The position numbers and the translations under genes were made by a program. From positions 1 to 26,282 of the forward strand of contig JAQVDI010000003.1 in NCBI GenBank assembly GCA_028698375.1: DNA of 26,282 bases, in the 5' to 3' direction. Positions 13,537 through 20,977 of this stretch are shown one piece after another (the stretch's first letter is position 1; each line of letters starts with the position of its first letter). The notes beneath the pieces are model-generated. The model saw only the letters and a list, made by a program, of their open reading frames with translations, had not been told where the DNA came from and searched no databases. Source of the stretch: Patescibacteria group bacterium. GTDB lineage: Bacteria > Patescibacteriota > UBA1384 > JAGGWG01.

Positions 13537-14677
13537 TACTTTTTATCGTTTGTTTATAGGTCCACTGCTTAATTACTTTAGCTGATTCTTTGGCATATGT
13601 TTTCGGTTGAATTAATATTTTTTTTAAAGCTTTTTGCAGCTCAAAACTATCTGCTGGTTTAATCACAAAACCATTCCGGCCACTTTCAACTAAGTCATAA
13701 CTAGCACCAACATTTTTTGTAGTAATAATTGGCAAACCGCAAGCCATCGCCTCGTTAATAACTAAACCATAGTTTTCTTCCAAAGAGGGCAAAACAAATA
13801 TATCACCAACTTTATAATATTTCGGCAATTCTTTTTGATTAATAAAACCAGTCAAATAAACCTTATTTTTAATCTTATTGTCGCTAATAAATTGTTGATA
13901 AATCTTTTTTTCTGGACCATCACCGATAAGCACTAATCCCAAATTATTATCTTTTCTAACTAAATTTTTAAAAGCTTGCAATAAATAAATTATACCTTTA
14001 CGTTTAATATATTTACCGCTAAATATAATCAATTTTTTCTGATTAAAACCTAATATTTTTTTATTTCTTCTTTTATTTAAGCGCCGACAAGTCTGACGGA
14101 AACGATTAACGTCAACTGTATAATTAGCAATAAAAAGTTTTTTCTTGGGTACGCCCAAAGACTTTTCGTGCTCAAAATTAGCTTTTCCAGGCAACAAAAT
14201 TGCATCCATTCCGTGATAAAACCATTTGAGATATTTTTTTCGCAACCAATTTTTAAAACCAGTTCTTTTTTTCAAATTAGTTGATTCATCATAAAACACT
14301 AGTGGAATATGGTGAGAAAATTTGAAAAATCTTAAAACAAAACTAGAAGGATAAAAATAACTATGGAAAATAATCACTTTGGTTTTCTCTTGTTTTAATT
14401 TTTTCAAAACATTAAAAAGATAAGGGTTAAAAATTAAAATGCCAGACAGAAAACGTAAATTAAAATTATTTAAAATTTTATATTTATAACCGCCAGTAAC
14501 ATCAATATCAAATAAATATTTATAACCAAAATCTTTATCTAATTTTAGCTGAACACCAAAATTATCATAATAAAAAACTTTTAAATCTATATTTTTTTGC
14601 TGGGCCAATAAACGCAATAACGGAGCCCGATATTGATTGGGATGGTTATCAAAATAAGCAACCTTAATTTTCCCCAT
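13496..14677 (-). CDS. GT4 family glycosyltransferase
   Basis: This GT-B enzyme of about 393 residues has an N terminus KVAYFDNHPNQYRAPLL, as in group 1 transferases acting on polysaccharides. The second domain begins LIIFSGKYIKRKGI, with VLIGDGPEKKI, and the signature PSLEENYGLVINEAMACG holds the E-x7-E pair. Start ATG 14677 is chosen because it is preceded by AAGGG and gives the usual short lead into KIKVAYF; ATG 14689, four codons earlier, is also open. It is the last gene of the long minus-strand run that begins at 20872, and it overlaps the upstream methyltransferase by 14 nt. Its 3' end overlaps the oppositely oriented methyltransferase by 41 nt, with no terminator between. Confidence 0.92.
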   Translation of the reverse strand: MGKIKVAYFDNHPNQYRAPLLRLLAQQKNIDLKVFYYDNFGVQLKLDKDFGYKYLFDIDVTGGYKYKILNNFNLRFLSGILIFNPYLFNVLKKLKQEKTKVIIFHSYFYPSSFVLRFFKFSHHIPLVFYDESTNLKKRTGFKNWLRKKYLKWFYHGMDAILLPGKANFEHEKSLGVPKKKLFIANYTVDVNRFRQTCRRLNKRRNKKILGFNQKKLIIFSGKYIKRKGIIYLLQAFKNLVRKDNNLGLVLIGDGPEKKIYQQFISDNKIKNKVYLTGFINQKELPKYYKVGDIFVLPSLEENYGLVINEAMACGLPIITTKNVGASYDLVESGRNGFVIKPADSFELQKALKKILIQPKTYAKESAKVIKQWTYKQTIKSIIKALDFVRDKQQ

Positions 14678-15467
14678 ATTCCCTTGCATTAATTTTAAGA
14701 TATTGTTTTTTTATCTTATTTTTTTGAGCTAAAAAATAAACACCATATATTGAAGAAAAACGTCGCCAAAAATTTTTCTTTTGGCCCAACTTAAATTCTA
14801 ATTCAGACCAGAAAGGTAAAAAATAGGTATGAATAGTAAAACCAAATAATTTTAAAGAGATCCATCCCGCTAAATGGATGAGTCGATTAAACCAAAATGG
14901 CAAACGAAAAAGTCCTGGCCGTTCAATAACTTTTTTAATAACATAGCCATTGTTTTCTAATAAATAAACAATGGTTTTAGGCGAATAAACACGCATATGG
15001 TAAAAAGAATCATGGAAAAAAGGCACACTACCAATCAAAAAACCATTCTTTTTCAGAATTCTTCTGATGTTCTGCAAAGCTAAAGAATCCAAATTAAGAT
15101 GTTCTAAAACTTCACAAATTACAACTGCATCAAATTCCTTTTCCGGATAAGGAAGAGATTCTTCGACATTACCAATTTTTAAATTTTTGACTCCTTTAAT
15201 TTTAACTAAATCAAAAGCAAAAACTTGATGTTGGTCAATTTTTAAAGAAAAATATTCTGCACCGCCCGAGGCCCCAATAACTAAAATTTTGCCTTTTTTT
15301 ATTCTAGCTATACGAAACAAACGTTGAATAATATAAATTGACTCATAAGCTCGACCAATATTAACAAATTTACTTTGATATTCTTTCGGGATGAAACCGG
15401 TTTGTTCACTCAAAAAAGCGTCTTTTACTTCTTGATATAAATTATTAAGCATAATCTTCAAAAACAT
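14664..15467 (-). CDS. Class I SAM-dependent methyltransferase
   Basis: This protein of about 267 residues has SAM motif I ILVIGASGGAEYFSL, where the usual DxGxGxG is relaxed to IGASGGAEY, followed by FDAVVICEVLEHLNLD and the strand NGFLIGSVPFFHD, typical of Methyltransf_11-type enzymes. A C-terminal hydrophobic segment, LIHLAGWISLKLFGF, may touch the membrane. I take ATG 15467 as start: it leaves a 4-nt gap after the upstream gene, whereas the longest frame (ATG 15518) would overlap that gene by 47 nt. It is the third of three consecutive methyltransferase genes. Its function is inferred from the fold only; a sugar or lipid-linked glycan acceptor is likely from context. Confidence 0.85.
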   Translation of the reverse strand: MFLKIMLNNLYQEVKDAFLSEQTGFIPKEYQSKFVNIGRAYESIYIIQRLFRIARIKKGKILVIGASGGAEYFSLKIDQHQVFAFDLVKIKGVKNLKIGNVEESLPYPEKEFDAVVICEVLEHLNLDSLALQNIRRILKKNGFLIGSVPFFHDSFYHMRVYSPKTIVYLLENNGYVIKKVIERPGLFRLPFWFNRLIHLAGWISLKLFGFTIHTYFLPFWSELEFKLGQKKNFWRRFSSIYGVYFLAQKNKIKKQYLKINAREYGEN

Positions 15468-15471
15468 AAAA

Positions 15472-16401
15472 TTATCGTTTTTTAAACCAAACAAACATTC
15501 CTTTAGAATAACGATCAAAATTAGGAATCTTTTTTTTATCTAATTGTTTTTTTAACTTATTATCGTGCCATAAATCTAAATCAATCTTCGTTTCCAATCT
15601 CATTTTTTGAAATTTAAATTTTTTAAAAAGTTTTAGATATTCATCAAAAGATAATTTAGAAAAAGAATCCTCTTCAAGCAAATAACGATAAAGACTATTA
15701 TTCTTAATCAAACTTTGTTTTTTCTGTCTTTCTTGAAAATAAACACCAGAATCCAAAATTAAATGTCTAAATTTTTGATATTTGCCCCAATTAAGATGGT
15801 CTCCATTTGGCCCAAACCAAATTGGACCAAAAGAAGCATAAAAAAAACCATTTGATGATAAAAATTGATGTGATTTTTTTAGAAAATATGACATATTTTT
15901 TACATGTTCTAAAACGGCATCGCTAATAACAAAATCAAATTTATTTTTATATTTATTGGGCAGTTCTTTAAACCCACCTTTATAAAAAATTAATTTAACC
16001 CCAAAAATCTTTTTAATTTCTTTTTGCAGATAAGACCAGTGCAAAGGAAAATCAATAGGATCAAAAGCCACAATTTCGCGCGGCCTAAAAGCGGCTAATT
16101 GAAATAAATTTTTGCCATAACCCACACCAGGTACTAAAACTTTAGCATTTTTTAAAGATTTATAATGATTACAAATACCATAAACATAATGTTTATGCAT
16201 CCCTCCATGAAGCCACAAAAAACGATTAATAATTTTAAAATATTTTTTATGTATTTTATTTTTCAAAACAAATCTTAAAATTGAATCATCAATTGGTCTC
16301 TTAAGAGTATAAATTAAAAGTTTTAATTTAATAATTAAATTATCTACTGAGATAATTGCTTCTTGTTTATCTTTCTCCAAATCAACCTTAAAATTATCCA
16401 T
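15472..16401 (-). CDS. Class I SAM-dependent methyltransferase, divergent
   Basis: This 309-residue protein has motif I VLVPGVGYGKNLFQLA (about 88-103), a post-I acidic residue in VAFDPID, and FDFVISDAVLEHVKNMSYFL, which matches the DxxxxxxVLEH region of Methyltransf_11/23 enzymes. The first 85 residues are an extra N-terminal helical region, including MHKHYVYGICNHYKS. The C-terminal 120 residues are highly charged and Lys-rich. The motif begins with Pro (VPGVGYG) rather than the usual acidic residue. It lies 3 nt from the upstream methyltransferase and 4 nt from the downstream one, so it sits within one operon. Substrate unknown. Confidence 0.85.
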   Translation of the reverse strand: MDNFKVDLEKDKQEAIISVDNLIIKLKLLIYTLKRPIDDSILRFVLKNKIHKKYFKIINRFLWLHGGMHKHYVYGICNHYKSLKNAKVLVPGVGYGKNLFQLAAFRPREIVAFDPIDFPLHWSYLQKEIKKIFGVKLIFYKGGFKELPNKYKNKFDFVISDAVLEHVKNMSYFLKKSHQFLSSNGFFYASFGPIWFGPNGDHLNWGKYQKFRHLILDSGVYFQERQKKQSLIKNNSLYRYLLEEDSFSKLSFDEYLKLFKKFKFQKMRLETKIDLDLWHDNKLKKQLDKKKIPNFDRYSKGMFVWFKKR

Positions 16402-16404
16402 AAA

Positions 16405-17139
16405 TTATACTTTTTTTACAAAAACAAATAAATTGGCGCGGAAAATAGCAGGGGCAATTTTTTGATGAATAACTCCTAAAAAATATAAAAAAGCGTTAAA
16501 ATTTAAATAACGCGGCTCGGATTCGAAACCAATAATTCTACCTTTAAAATTAAATTTTTTCAGCATTTCCCGGAGTTTAAAAAAAGAATTACAATGATAA
16601 AAAGTGAGATAAACATCTTTTAATGCCCGTTTAGGTTGAGATTTTTTTATAATTTTTTTATGCCAATTAGCAGGCAATAATTTTGCTAAAATCACAATAT
16701 AATTCCAAGAGTTAGAGGTGCGTATGCAAATTTGACCTTTATTTTTCAAAACTCTTTTGCTTTCTGAAAAAAATATTTCCGGTTTTTCAAAATGCTCTAG
16801 AACATAATCAGCTAAAATTAAATCTACTGAATTATTTTTAACAGGCCAATGAGCTTTATCTTCAATTAATTTAAATTCATCGATCAAGGGATTTTGTTGA
16901 CCACGCTTATCAATATCAATACCAATCACTTTTTTTACTTTTCCTTTTAGATTAACTAATTGCCGACGCAAAATAACTTGTTCTTTTGATTTAGATTCAC
17001 CATCACCGCAACCAACATCTAAAACTAAAAAATCTTTTTTCAGAAAACTATTAACTCTTTTATAAAAAGAAATTGTGCCATCGATATTAGTGAAACCTTG
17101 CGTTTTGCTTTCCGGGTAAAAAGAATATTCTAAATTCAT
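16405..17139 (-). CDS. Class I SAM-dependent methyltransferase
   Basis: This 244-residue methyltransferase has canonical motif I LVLDVGCGDGES (about 38-49), VIGIDIDKRG with the ribose-binding Asp, and VDLILADYVLEHFEKPE (about 104-120), followed by NKGQICIRTSNSWNY. This is a clear Methyltransf_11-type core. A hydrophobic C-terminal stretch (FNAFLYFLGVIHQKIAPAIF) may form an amphipathic or membrane-touching helix. Its ATG overlaps the rsmI stop in an ATGA junction, so translation of the two is probably coupled. It is the first of three methyltransferase genes in the unit that ends with a GT4 gene, suggesting sequential modification of one glycan. Confidence 0.9.
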   Translation of the reverse strand: MNLEYSFYPESKTQGFTNIDGTISFYKRVNSFLKKDFLVLDVGCGDGESKSKEQVILRRQLVNLKGKVKKVIGIDIDKRGQQNPLIDEFKLIEDKAHWPVKNNSVDLILADYVLEHFEKPEIFFSESKRVLKNKGQICIRTSNSWNYIVILAKLLPANWHKKIIKKSQPKRALKDVYLTFYHCNSFFKLREMLKKFNFKGRIIGFESEPRYLNFNAFLYFLGVIHQKIAPAIFRANLFVFVKKV

Positions 17140-17810
17140 AATCTTTTTCTAATTATTCCTGTCCATTCACCCTTAATGGTTTCTTGTTTTAAATCTTCCA
17201 AAACTTTAGAAAGGGAACCACGAAAAATCTGTTCGTGCATTTTAGTCGCTTCTTTGGCTAAAACAATTTCTAAATTTTGGTCTAAAGAATTTAAAAATTC
17301 CAAATCACGAATTAAACGATAGGGAGAAAAGAAAAAAATCAGTGCCTTCTCATCGTCCCAATTAAATTTAATAATCTGAGCTAATTTAGTACGACCTTTT
17401 TTAGGCAAAAAACCAAAAAAATCAAATCCTTTAGACCGAAAACCTGAAACAGAAATAACAAAGTTTAAAGCAGACACACCTGGGATAAATTCCATTGCCA
17501 GCCTATTTTCGATTGCCCAATTAACTAATTTTTGTCCCGGATCAGCAATCCCTGGAGTACCTGCTTCAGACACAAAAACTATATTTTTATCCTCTCGGAT
17601 AGCTTGCAGCACTTTATTTAAATTACGCTCATTCTTACCTTCAAAATATGGATAAATGCTTTTTCTAATTTTAAAATGACTTAAAAGCTTTAAAGTTTTA
17701 ATTGGCTTTTCTGCTAAAATTAAATCAGTTTCTTTTAAAATACGTAAAGCTCTTAAAGTAATATCTTCCAAATTACCAATTGGTAAAGCCACAAAAAAAA
17801 GTTTTCCCAT
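17136..17810 (-). CDS. rsmI: RsmI-family 16S rRNA 2'-O-methyltransferase (C1402), divergent
   Basis: RsmI 2'-O-methylates C1402 in the decoding centre of 16S rRNA. This 224-residue protein has the tetrapyrrole-methylase fold: VALPIGNLEDITLRAL (7-22), VFVSEAGTPGIADPG (78-92), FIPGVSALNF (108-117), FFGFLPKKGR (131-140) and LAKEATKMHEQIFRG near the C terminus. Two deviations stand out. The conserved EDTR (AEDTRxT in E. coli) is replaced by AEKPIKT (33-39), and the small C-terminal extension of the 286-residue E. coli protein is missing. ATG 17810 follows a consensus promoter by 6 nt. The gene is coupled to a downstream methyltransferase by a 4-nt overlap. Confidence 0.92.
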   Translation of the reverse strand: MGKLFFVALPIGNLEDITLRALRILKETDLILAEKPIKTLKLLSHFKIRKSIYPYFEGKNERNLNKVLQAIREDKNIVFVSEAGTPGIADPGQKLVNWAIENRLAMEFIPGVSALNFVISVSGFRSKGFDFFGFLPKKGRTKLAQIIKFNWDDEKALIFFFSPYRLIRDLEFLNSLDQNLEIVLAKEATKMHEQIFRGSLSKVLEDLKQETIKGEWTGIIRKRL

Positions 17811-17816
17811 GCCTGG

Positions 17817-17845
17817 ATTATAGATAGAAGAGCTAAAAATTACAA
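17817..17845 (-). promoter_or_regulatory. rsmI promoter, leaderless
   Basis: On the minus strand, TTGTAA (17840-17845), a 17-nt spacer and the perfect -10 TATAAT (17817-17822) are followed 6 nt later by the rsmI ATG. The -35 box is formed by the last Leu codon and the stop codon of the Nramp gene, and the promoter fills the 29-nt gap exactly. It likely drives rsmI, the three methyltransferases and the GT4 gene. Confidence 0.75.
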
Positions 17846-19150
17846 GAACATGGCAATATCTGCAATCACGAAAACTATAAGCGCGGCGTAGGCGAAAAAT
17901 TTAATCCAACTGCTAGGACGATGTTCACCTACAATTTTTTTGTCAAAACCTAATTTTAGCAACACAATCAAAACAAAAGGCATTAACAGACCGTTTAAAA
18001 CTTGAGAGTAAACCAACACTATCATCGGATGCAATCCTAAAAAATTAATTGCTGCGCCCAAAAATAAAGCCAATAACAAAACAATATAAAAACTTTTAGC
18101 TTGAACCATTTTTTTATTTAAACCCTCTTTCCAATTAAAAATATCCGCCACCACATAAGCGCTAGAAGCAGCTAAAACCGGGATTGCAATCAAACCAGAG
18201 ACAAAAATGCCAATGCCAAAAAGCAAAAAAGCTAAATTACCAACAGCTGGTCTCAAAGCCTCAGCTGCTTCTCTCGCCGAACCAACCAATCCATCACCAA
18301 AACCACCAAATAATGTGGCCCCAGCAGCAATAATTACAAAATAAAAAATTAAATTTGAAAAAACCATGCCAAAACGAACCCCATAATTTTCATTTTTCAA
18401 ATCTTTAATTTCTTTTTTTTCTTCAATTTCTTCAGTTGCTTGCCAAAAAACAATATAAGGGCACAAAACTGTTCCCAACATCGCAACCGCCAACAACCAA
18501 ATGTCTTTATTCATCCCGAGTAAAGGATTAACTGTATTTATCGCTACCTGGCTCCAATCAGGACGCGCCAAAATAGCAGAAATTATATAAATCAAAAAAA
18601 GTGGAGTCATTATAAATAAAAAGCGAGAAATAAAAGCATAACTTTCTTTAAGTAAAAGAAAAATAAAAATTATCAAAAGAATTAAAACAATTAAAAAATT
18701 CGGAATATGAGTAGATGCATTTATGATATCAATCATCACCCCAAAATTAGCACCAATTGTTGCGACATTAGATGCTAAAACAATTAACGCCATCATAACC
18801 GCAATCTTAAGCCCCAATTTTTCTCTAATCAAACGAGCAAAACCTTTACGCGTGGCCACAGCCAAAGTAGCAGAAATTTCTTCAATGGCAATTAAAAATG
18901 GTGTAGAAAGAAAAATAAGCCACAACAAAGAAAAACCGGAAACAGCGCCAGCTTGGATATGAGTAATAATTGTACTGGGATCATTGTCCGCCGCACCTGA
19001 AATCGTGCCATTTTTTACTTTAAGAAAAAAATGGTTAATGTTCCGTCGCTGCTTTTTGGGTATAGGAAAAAGTTGATTCAGCCACTCTAAAGTTAACCGG
19101 CTATCCTGCTTAACTTTGTCGCGAACTTGCTTTACCAAATCCTTTTTCAT
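17840..19150 (-). CDS. Nramp-family divalent metal transporter, variant binding site
   Basis: This 436-residue protein of 11 or so transmembrane helices has a soluble N-terminal region of about 45 residues. The unwound part of TM1 reads AADNDPSTI (53-61), where canonical Nramps have DPGN: D57 is kept but Asn is replaced by Thr (T60). The TM6 motif, normally MPH, reads LCPYIVFWQ (229-237), so the metal-binding Met is Cys. From what is known of the family, loss of these residues is seen in Nramp-related magnesium transporters and in other non-manganese branches, so substrate choice (Mn, Fe or Mg) is open. ATG 19150 lies within the last codons of rsmA (41-nt overlap). No better start exists without losing the N-terminal region. 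Confidence 0.9.
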   Translation of the reverse strand: MKKDLVKQVRDKVKQDSRLTLEWLNQLFPIPKKQRRNINHFFLKVKNGTISGAADNDPSTIITHIQAGAVSGFSLLWLIFLSTPFLIAIEEISATLAVATRKGFARLIREKLGLKIAVMMALIVLASNVATIGANFGVMIDIINASTHIPNFLIVLILLIIFIFLLLKESYAFISRFLFIMTPLFLIYIISAILARPDWSQVAINTVNPLLGMNKDIWLLAVAMLGTVLCPYIVFWQATEEIEEKKEIKDLKNENYGVRFGMVFSNLIFYFVIIAAGATLFGGFGDGLVGSAREAAEALRPAVGNLAFLLFGIGIFVSGLIAIPVLAASSAYVVADIFNWKEGLNKKMVQAKSFYIVLLLALFLGAAINFLGLHPMIVLVYSQVLNGLLMPFVLIVLLKLGFDKKIVGEHRPSSWIKFFAYAALIVFVIADIAMFL

Positions 19151-19910
19151 AAATAAACTGATAAATTTTTAACCAATTTAAAAAAGACACGTCTTCTGCT
19201 CTCGCATCTTTTTTTATTGTCGCTTTTTCCAATAAATTTTGCAAAATTAATTTTTCCACTTTTAAACCAACTGCTAGATTATTAATTAATTTTTTTCTAG
19301 GACTAGAAAAACCAAAACGCAAAAGTCTAAAAAAATTTTTTTCTATTTTTTCTCTTTTTAATTTGAAAGGTAGGGGATAGCAAAAATTTTCCAGAACAAT
19401 CACTCTGCCATCAACCTTAGGTTTAGGTTTAAAAGAACCAGCTTTTACCAAAAACTCGCGCCTTGGAAAACAATAAAATTCAACACTCAAAGAAAATAAT
19501 GATTTTTTTGACTGACACAATTCATCAGCTACTTCCCGTTGAATTAAAAAAACTGCCTTTTCGGGAAAATTAGTTTGTTTAAAAAAAAGTTGAATAATTT
19601 TTTTAGAAACATTATAAGGCAAATTGCCAATAAGCTGATATTGATCTGGCAAAATCTTTACTAAATCTAAATTAAGGACATCTCCCATCACAACACGCAC
19701 ATTATTAATCAAGTTCAAACGAGATTCAAAACGCTCATCTTTTTCAATCGCAGTCACTTGGTATTTTTCCGCTAAAAGTTTAGTCAAATAACCAGGCCCA
19801 GCACCGATCTCCACAACCGGTAAATCATAATCTAAAAGCCCAACAATTCGTTTTAAAATATTTTTATTTTCTAGAAAATTTTGCCCCAATGCTTTTTTGG
19901 CTTTAACCAT
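19110..19910 (-). CDS. rsmA: 16S rRNA dimethyladenosine transferase RsmA/KsgA
   Basis: RsmA dimethylates the two adjacent adenines (A1518/A1519) in helix 45 of 16S rRNA and acts as a late checkpoint in small-subunit assembly. The 266-residue protein shows KALGQNFLEN (6-15), motif I VEIGAGPGYLT (33-43), the acidic residue in TAIEKDE, GDVLNLDL (76-83), the catalytic NLPYNVS (96-102) and KPKPKVDGRV in the C-terminal part. All are canonical. It starts 5 nt after the stop of the G5/RlpA gene and overlaps the Nramp gene by 41 nt, so the three are very likely one transcript. Confidence 0.96.
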   Translation of the reverse strand: MVKAKKALGQNFLENKNILKRIVGLLDYDLPVVEIGAGPGYLTKLLAEKYQVTAIEKDERFESRLNLINNVRVVMGDVLNLDLVKILPDQYQLIGNLPYNVSKKIIQLFFKQTNFPEKAVFLIQREVADELCQSKKSLFSLSVEFYCFPRREFLVKAGSFKPKPKVDGRVIVLENFCYPLPFKLKREKIEKNFFRLLRFGFSSPRKKLINNLAVGLKVEKLILQNLLEKATIKKDARAEDVSFLNWLKIYQFIYEKGFGKASSRQS

Positions 19911-19915
19911 AAATT

Positions 19916-20872
19916 TTAATTTATTATTTCTACTTGAACATTATAAATTACACCTTGTCCCAAAGAAACACCTAGCCCCTCAAAAGCAGCAGTTGATAAA
20001 TCCACTACCACTGGATAGGAAAAACCATTATTGCCACCACTCGCTGTTGCCTCTATCCATTTGCCATTACTCAAATTGGTAATTAACAAACGCGTACCAC
20101 GCGGCACCAAGTTACAAGCAGCTAACATTTCGCCTGTTCTGATATACCATTTTGCTTGACCAGTAGCTAAATAAGTGGTCGGTGGCTTGGTGCCATAAAG
20201 AATAATTCTATTTTTTGCTGGCTCAACTACTTTCTCTGATATTTTTTCGCTTGAGACATCATCACCATTTACACTAGTAATTTTGTAAACAACTTCTTTA
20301 ACCCCATCAATTCCGGATTCTAAAACTTCTGTATTGCCAATAACAAGATCAGCACTTGGTCTTTTTTCTACCTCAAAAGCAACCGGCTCTTCTTTTTTTT
20401 CAATTCTTTCACCCCAATGAGTTAAAACTATTTTCATATTATTTGTGATTTTAGATCCTAACGCTGGTTCGATTTTATCACGAGAACCAAGTACAATGTC
20501 TTTTTCTTTTAATAAATCTGCCACTGTCTGCGCCCAAGAACGCACCATTGATTCATTTTTACCAATTTTTAAACTAATCACTGGCGCTCGATCAATTTTT
20601 ATTAAACTACCCTTACAAGCCATTAAAGGCAGACTTAAACGTTTTTTATCTTCAGGGTAAATTAACAAATTATTATTAATAAAAAATAAATCCAAATTAG
20701 TCTCAGTCGCCCAAAATTCAGATATCACATTGTCATCTGAAACAACCACCCGCTGTAAACACCAAAAATTCTCTGCCCCTTTAACCCGGTTAGCGGTCCC
20801 TATACCAAAAGAGATAACTAAAATTAAAGCCACAAAACCAATACCGTAAATAATTGCTTTTATTTTTTCCAT
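19916..20872 (-). CDS. YabE-like cell-wall protein: DUF348-DUF348-G5-RlpA barrel
   Basis: This 318-residue protein is anchored or secreted by an N-terminal hydrophobic helix (about 7-26), followed by a charged stretch. Two DUF348 ubiquitin-like repeats cover about 56-104 and 105-156. A G5 domain covers about 161-230, with GVKEVVYKITSVNGDDVSSEK. A double-psi beta-barrel of the RlpA type covers about 238-318: GQAKWYIRTGE, AACNLVPRGTRLLITNLSNGK, VVVDLSTAAFEGLG. B. subtilis YabE and Rpf-like proteins share the DUF348-G5 arrangement with a C-terminal cell-wall hydrolase domain. By family the barrel would cleave or bind peptidoglycan glycan strands; D291 in VVVDLS corresponds to the conserved barrel aspartate. 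First gene of the minus-strand run leading through rsmA. Confidence 0.9.
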   Translation of the reverse strand: MEKIKAIIYGIGFVALILVISFGIGTANRVKGAENFWCLQRVVVSDDNVISEFWATETNLDLFFINNNLLIYPEDKKRLSLPLMACKGSLIKIDRAPVISLKIGKNESMVRSWAQTVADLLKEKDIVLGSRDKIEPALGSKITNNMKIVLTHWGERIEKKEEPVAFEVEKRPSADLVIGNTEVLESGIDGVKEVVYKITSVNGDDVSSEKISEKVVEPAKNRIILYGTKPPTTYLATGQAKWYIRTGEMLAACNLVPRGTRLLITNLSNGKWIEATASGGNNGFSYPVVVDLSTAAFEGLGVSLGQGVIYNVQVEIIN

Positions 20873-20882
20873 GTAGAACTAT

Positions 20883-20909
20883 GGTATAGGAAAATTAATA
20901 CTTTCTCAA
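20883..20909 (-). promoter_or_regulatory. Possible promoter of the G5/RlpA gene
   Basis: On the minus strand, TTGAGA (20904-20909), a short 15-nt spacer and TATACC (20883-20888) precede ATG 20872 by 10 nt. The spacing is below optimum, so the call is tentative. It is back-to-back with the strong plus-strand promoter at 20913-20940. Confidence 0.4.
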
Positions 20910-20912
20910 ATC

Positions 20913-20940
20913 TTGACTTCAATTTATTAAGATGTATTAT
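20913..20940 (+). promoter_or_regulatory. Promoter of the 114-aa gene
   Basis: TTGACT (20913-20918), a 16-nt spacer and TATTAT (20935-20940). Transcription should start near 20947, leaving a leader of about 30 nt with a strong Shine-Dalgarno, AAGGAG (20965-20970), 7 nt before ATG 20978. Confidence 0.8.
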
Positions 20941-20951
20941 GGATACATCTT
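20929..20951 (+). promoter_or_regulatory. Palindromic operator over the -10 box
   Basis: AAGATGTAT (20929-20937) and ATACATCTT (20943-20951) form a perfect 9-bp inverted repeat around TATGG. It covers the whole -10 hexamer and the predicted start site, the usual position for a repressor site. A role as an RNA hairpin is less likely because most of it would lie upstream of the transcription start. Confidence 0.7.
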
Positions 20952-20977
20952 GAATATTAAAAACAAGGAGCACCCAA

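Noticed and set aside
14664..15518. Longest frame start (ATG 15518) for the methyltransferase
   Set aside because: The first 17 codons overlap the conserved end of the upstream gene by 47 nt, and ATG 15467 fits the operon spacing.
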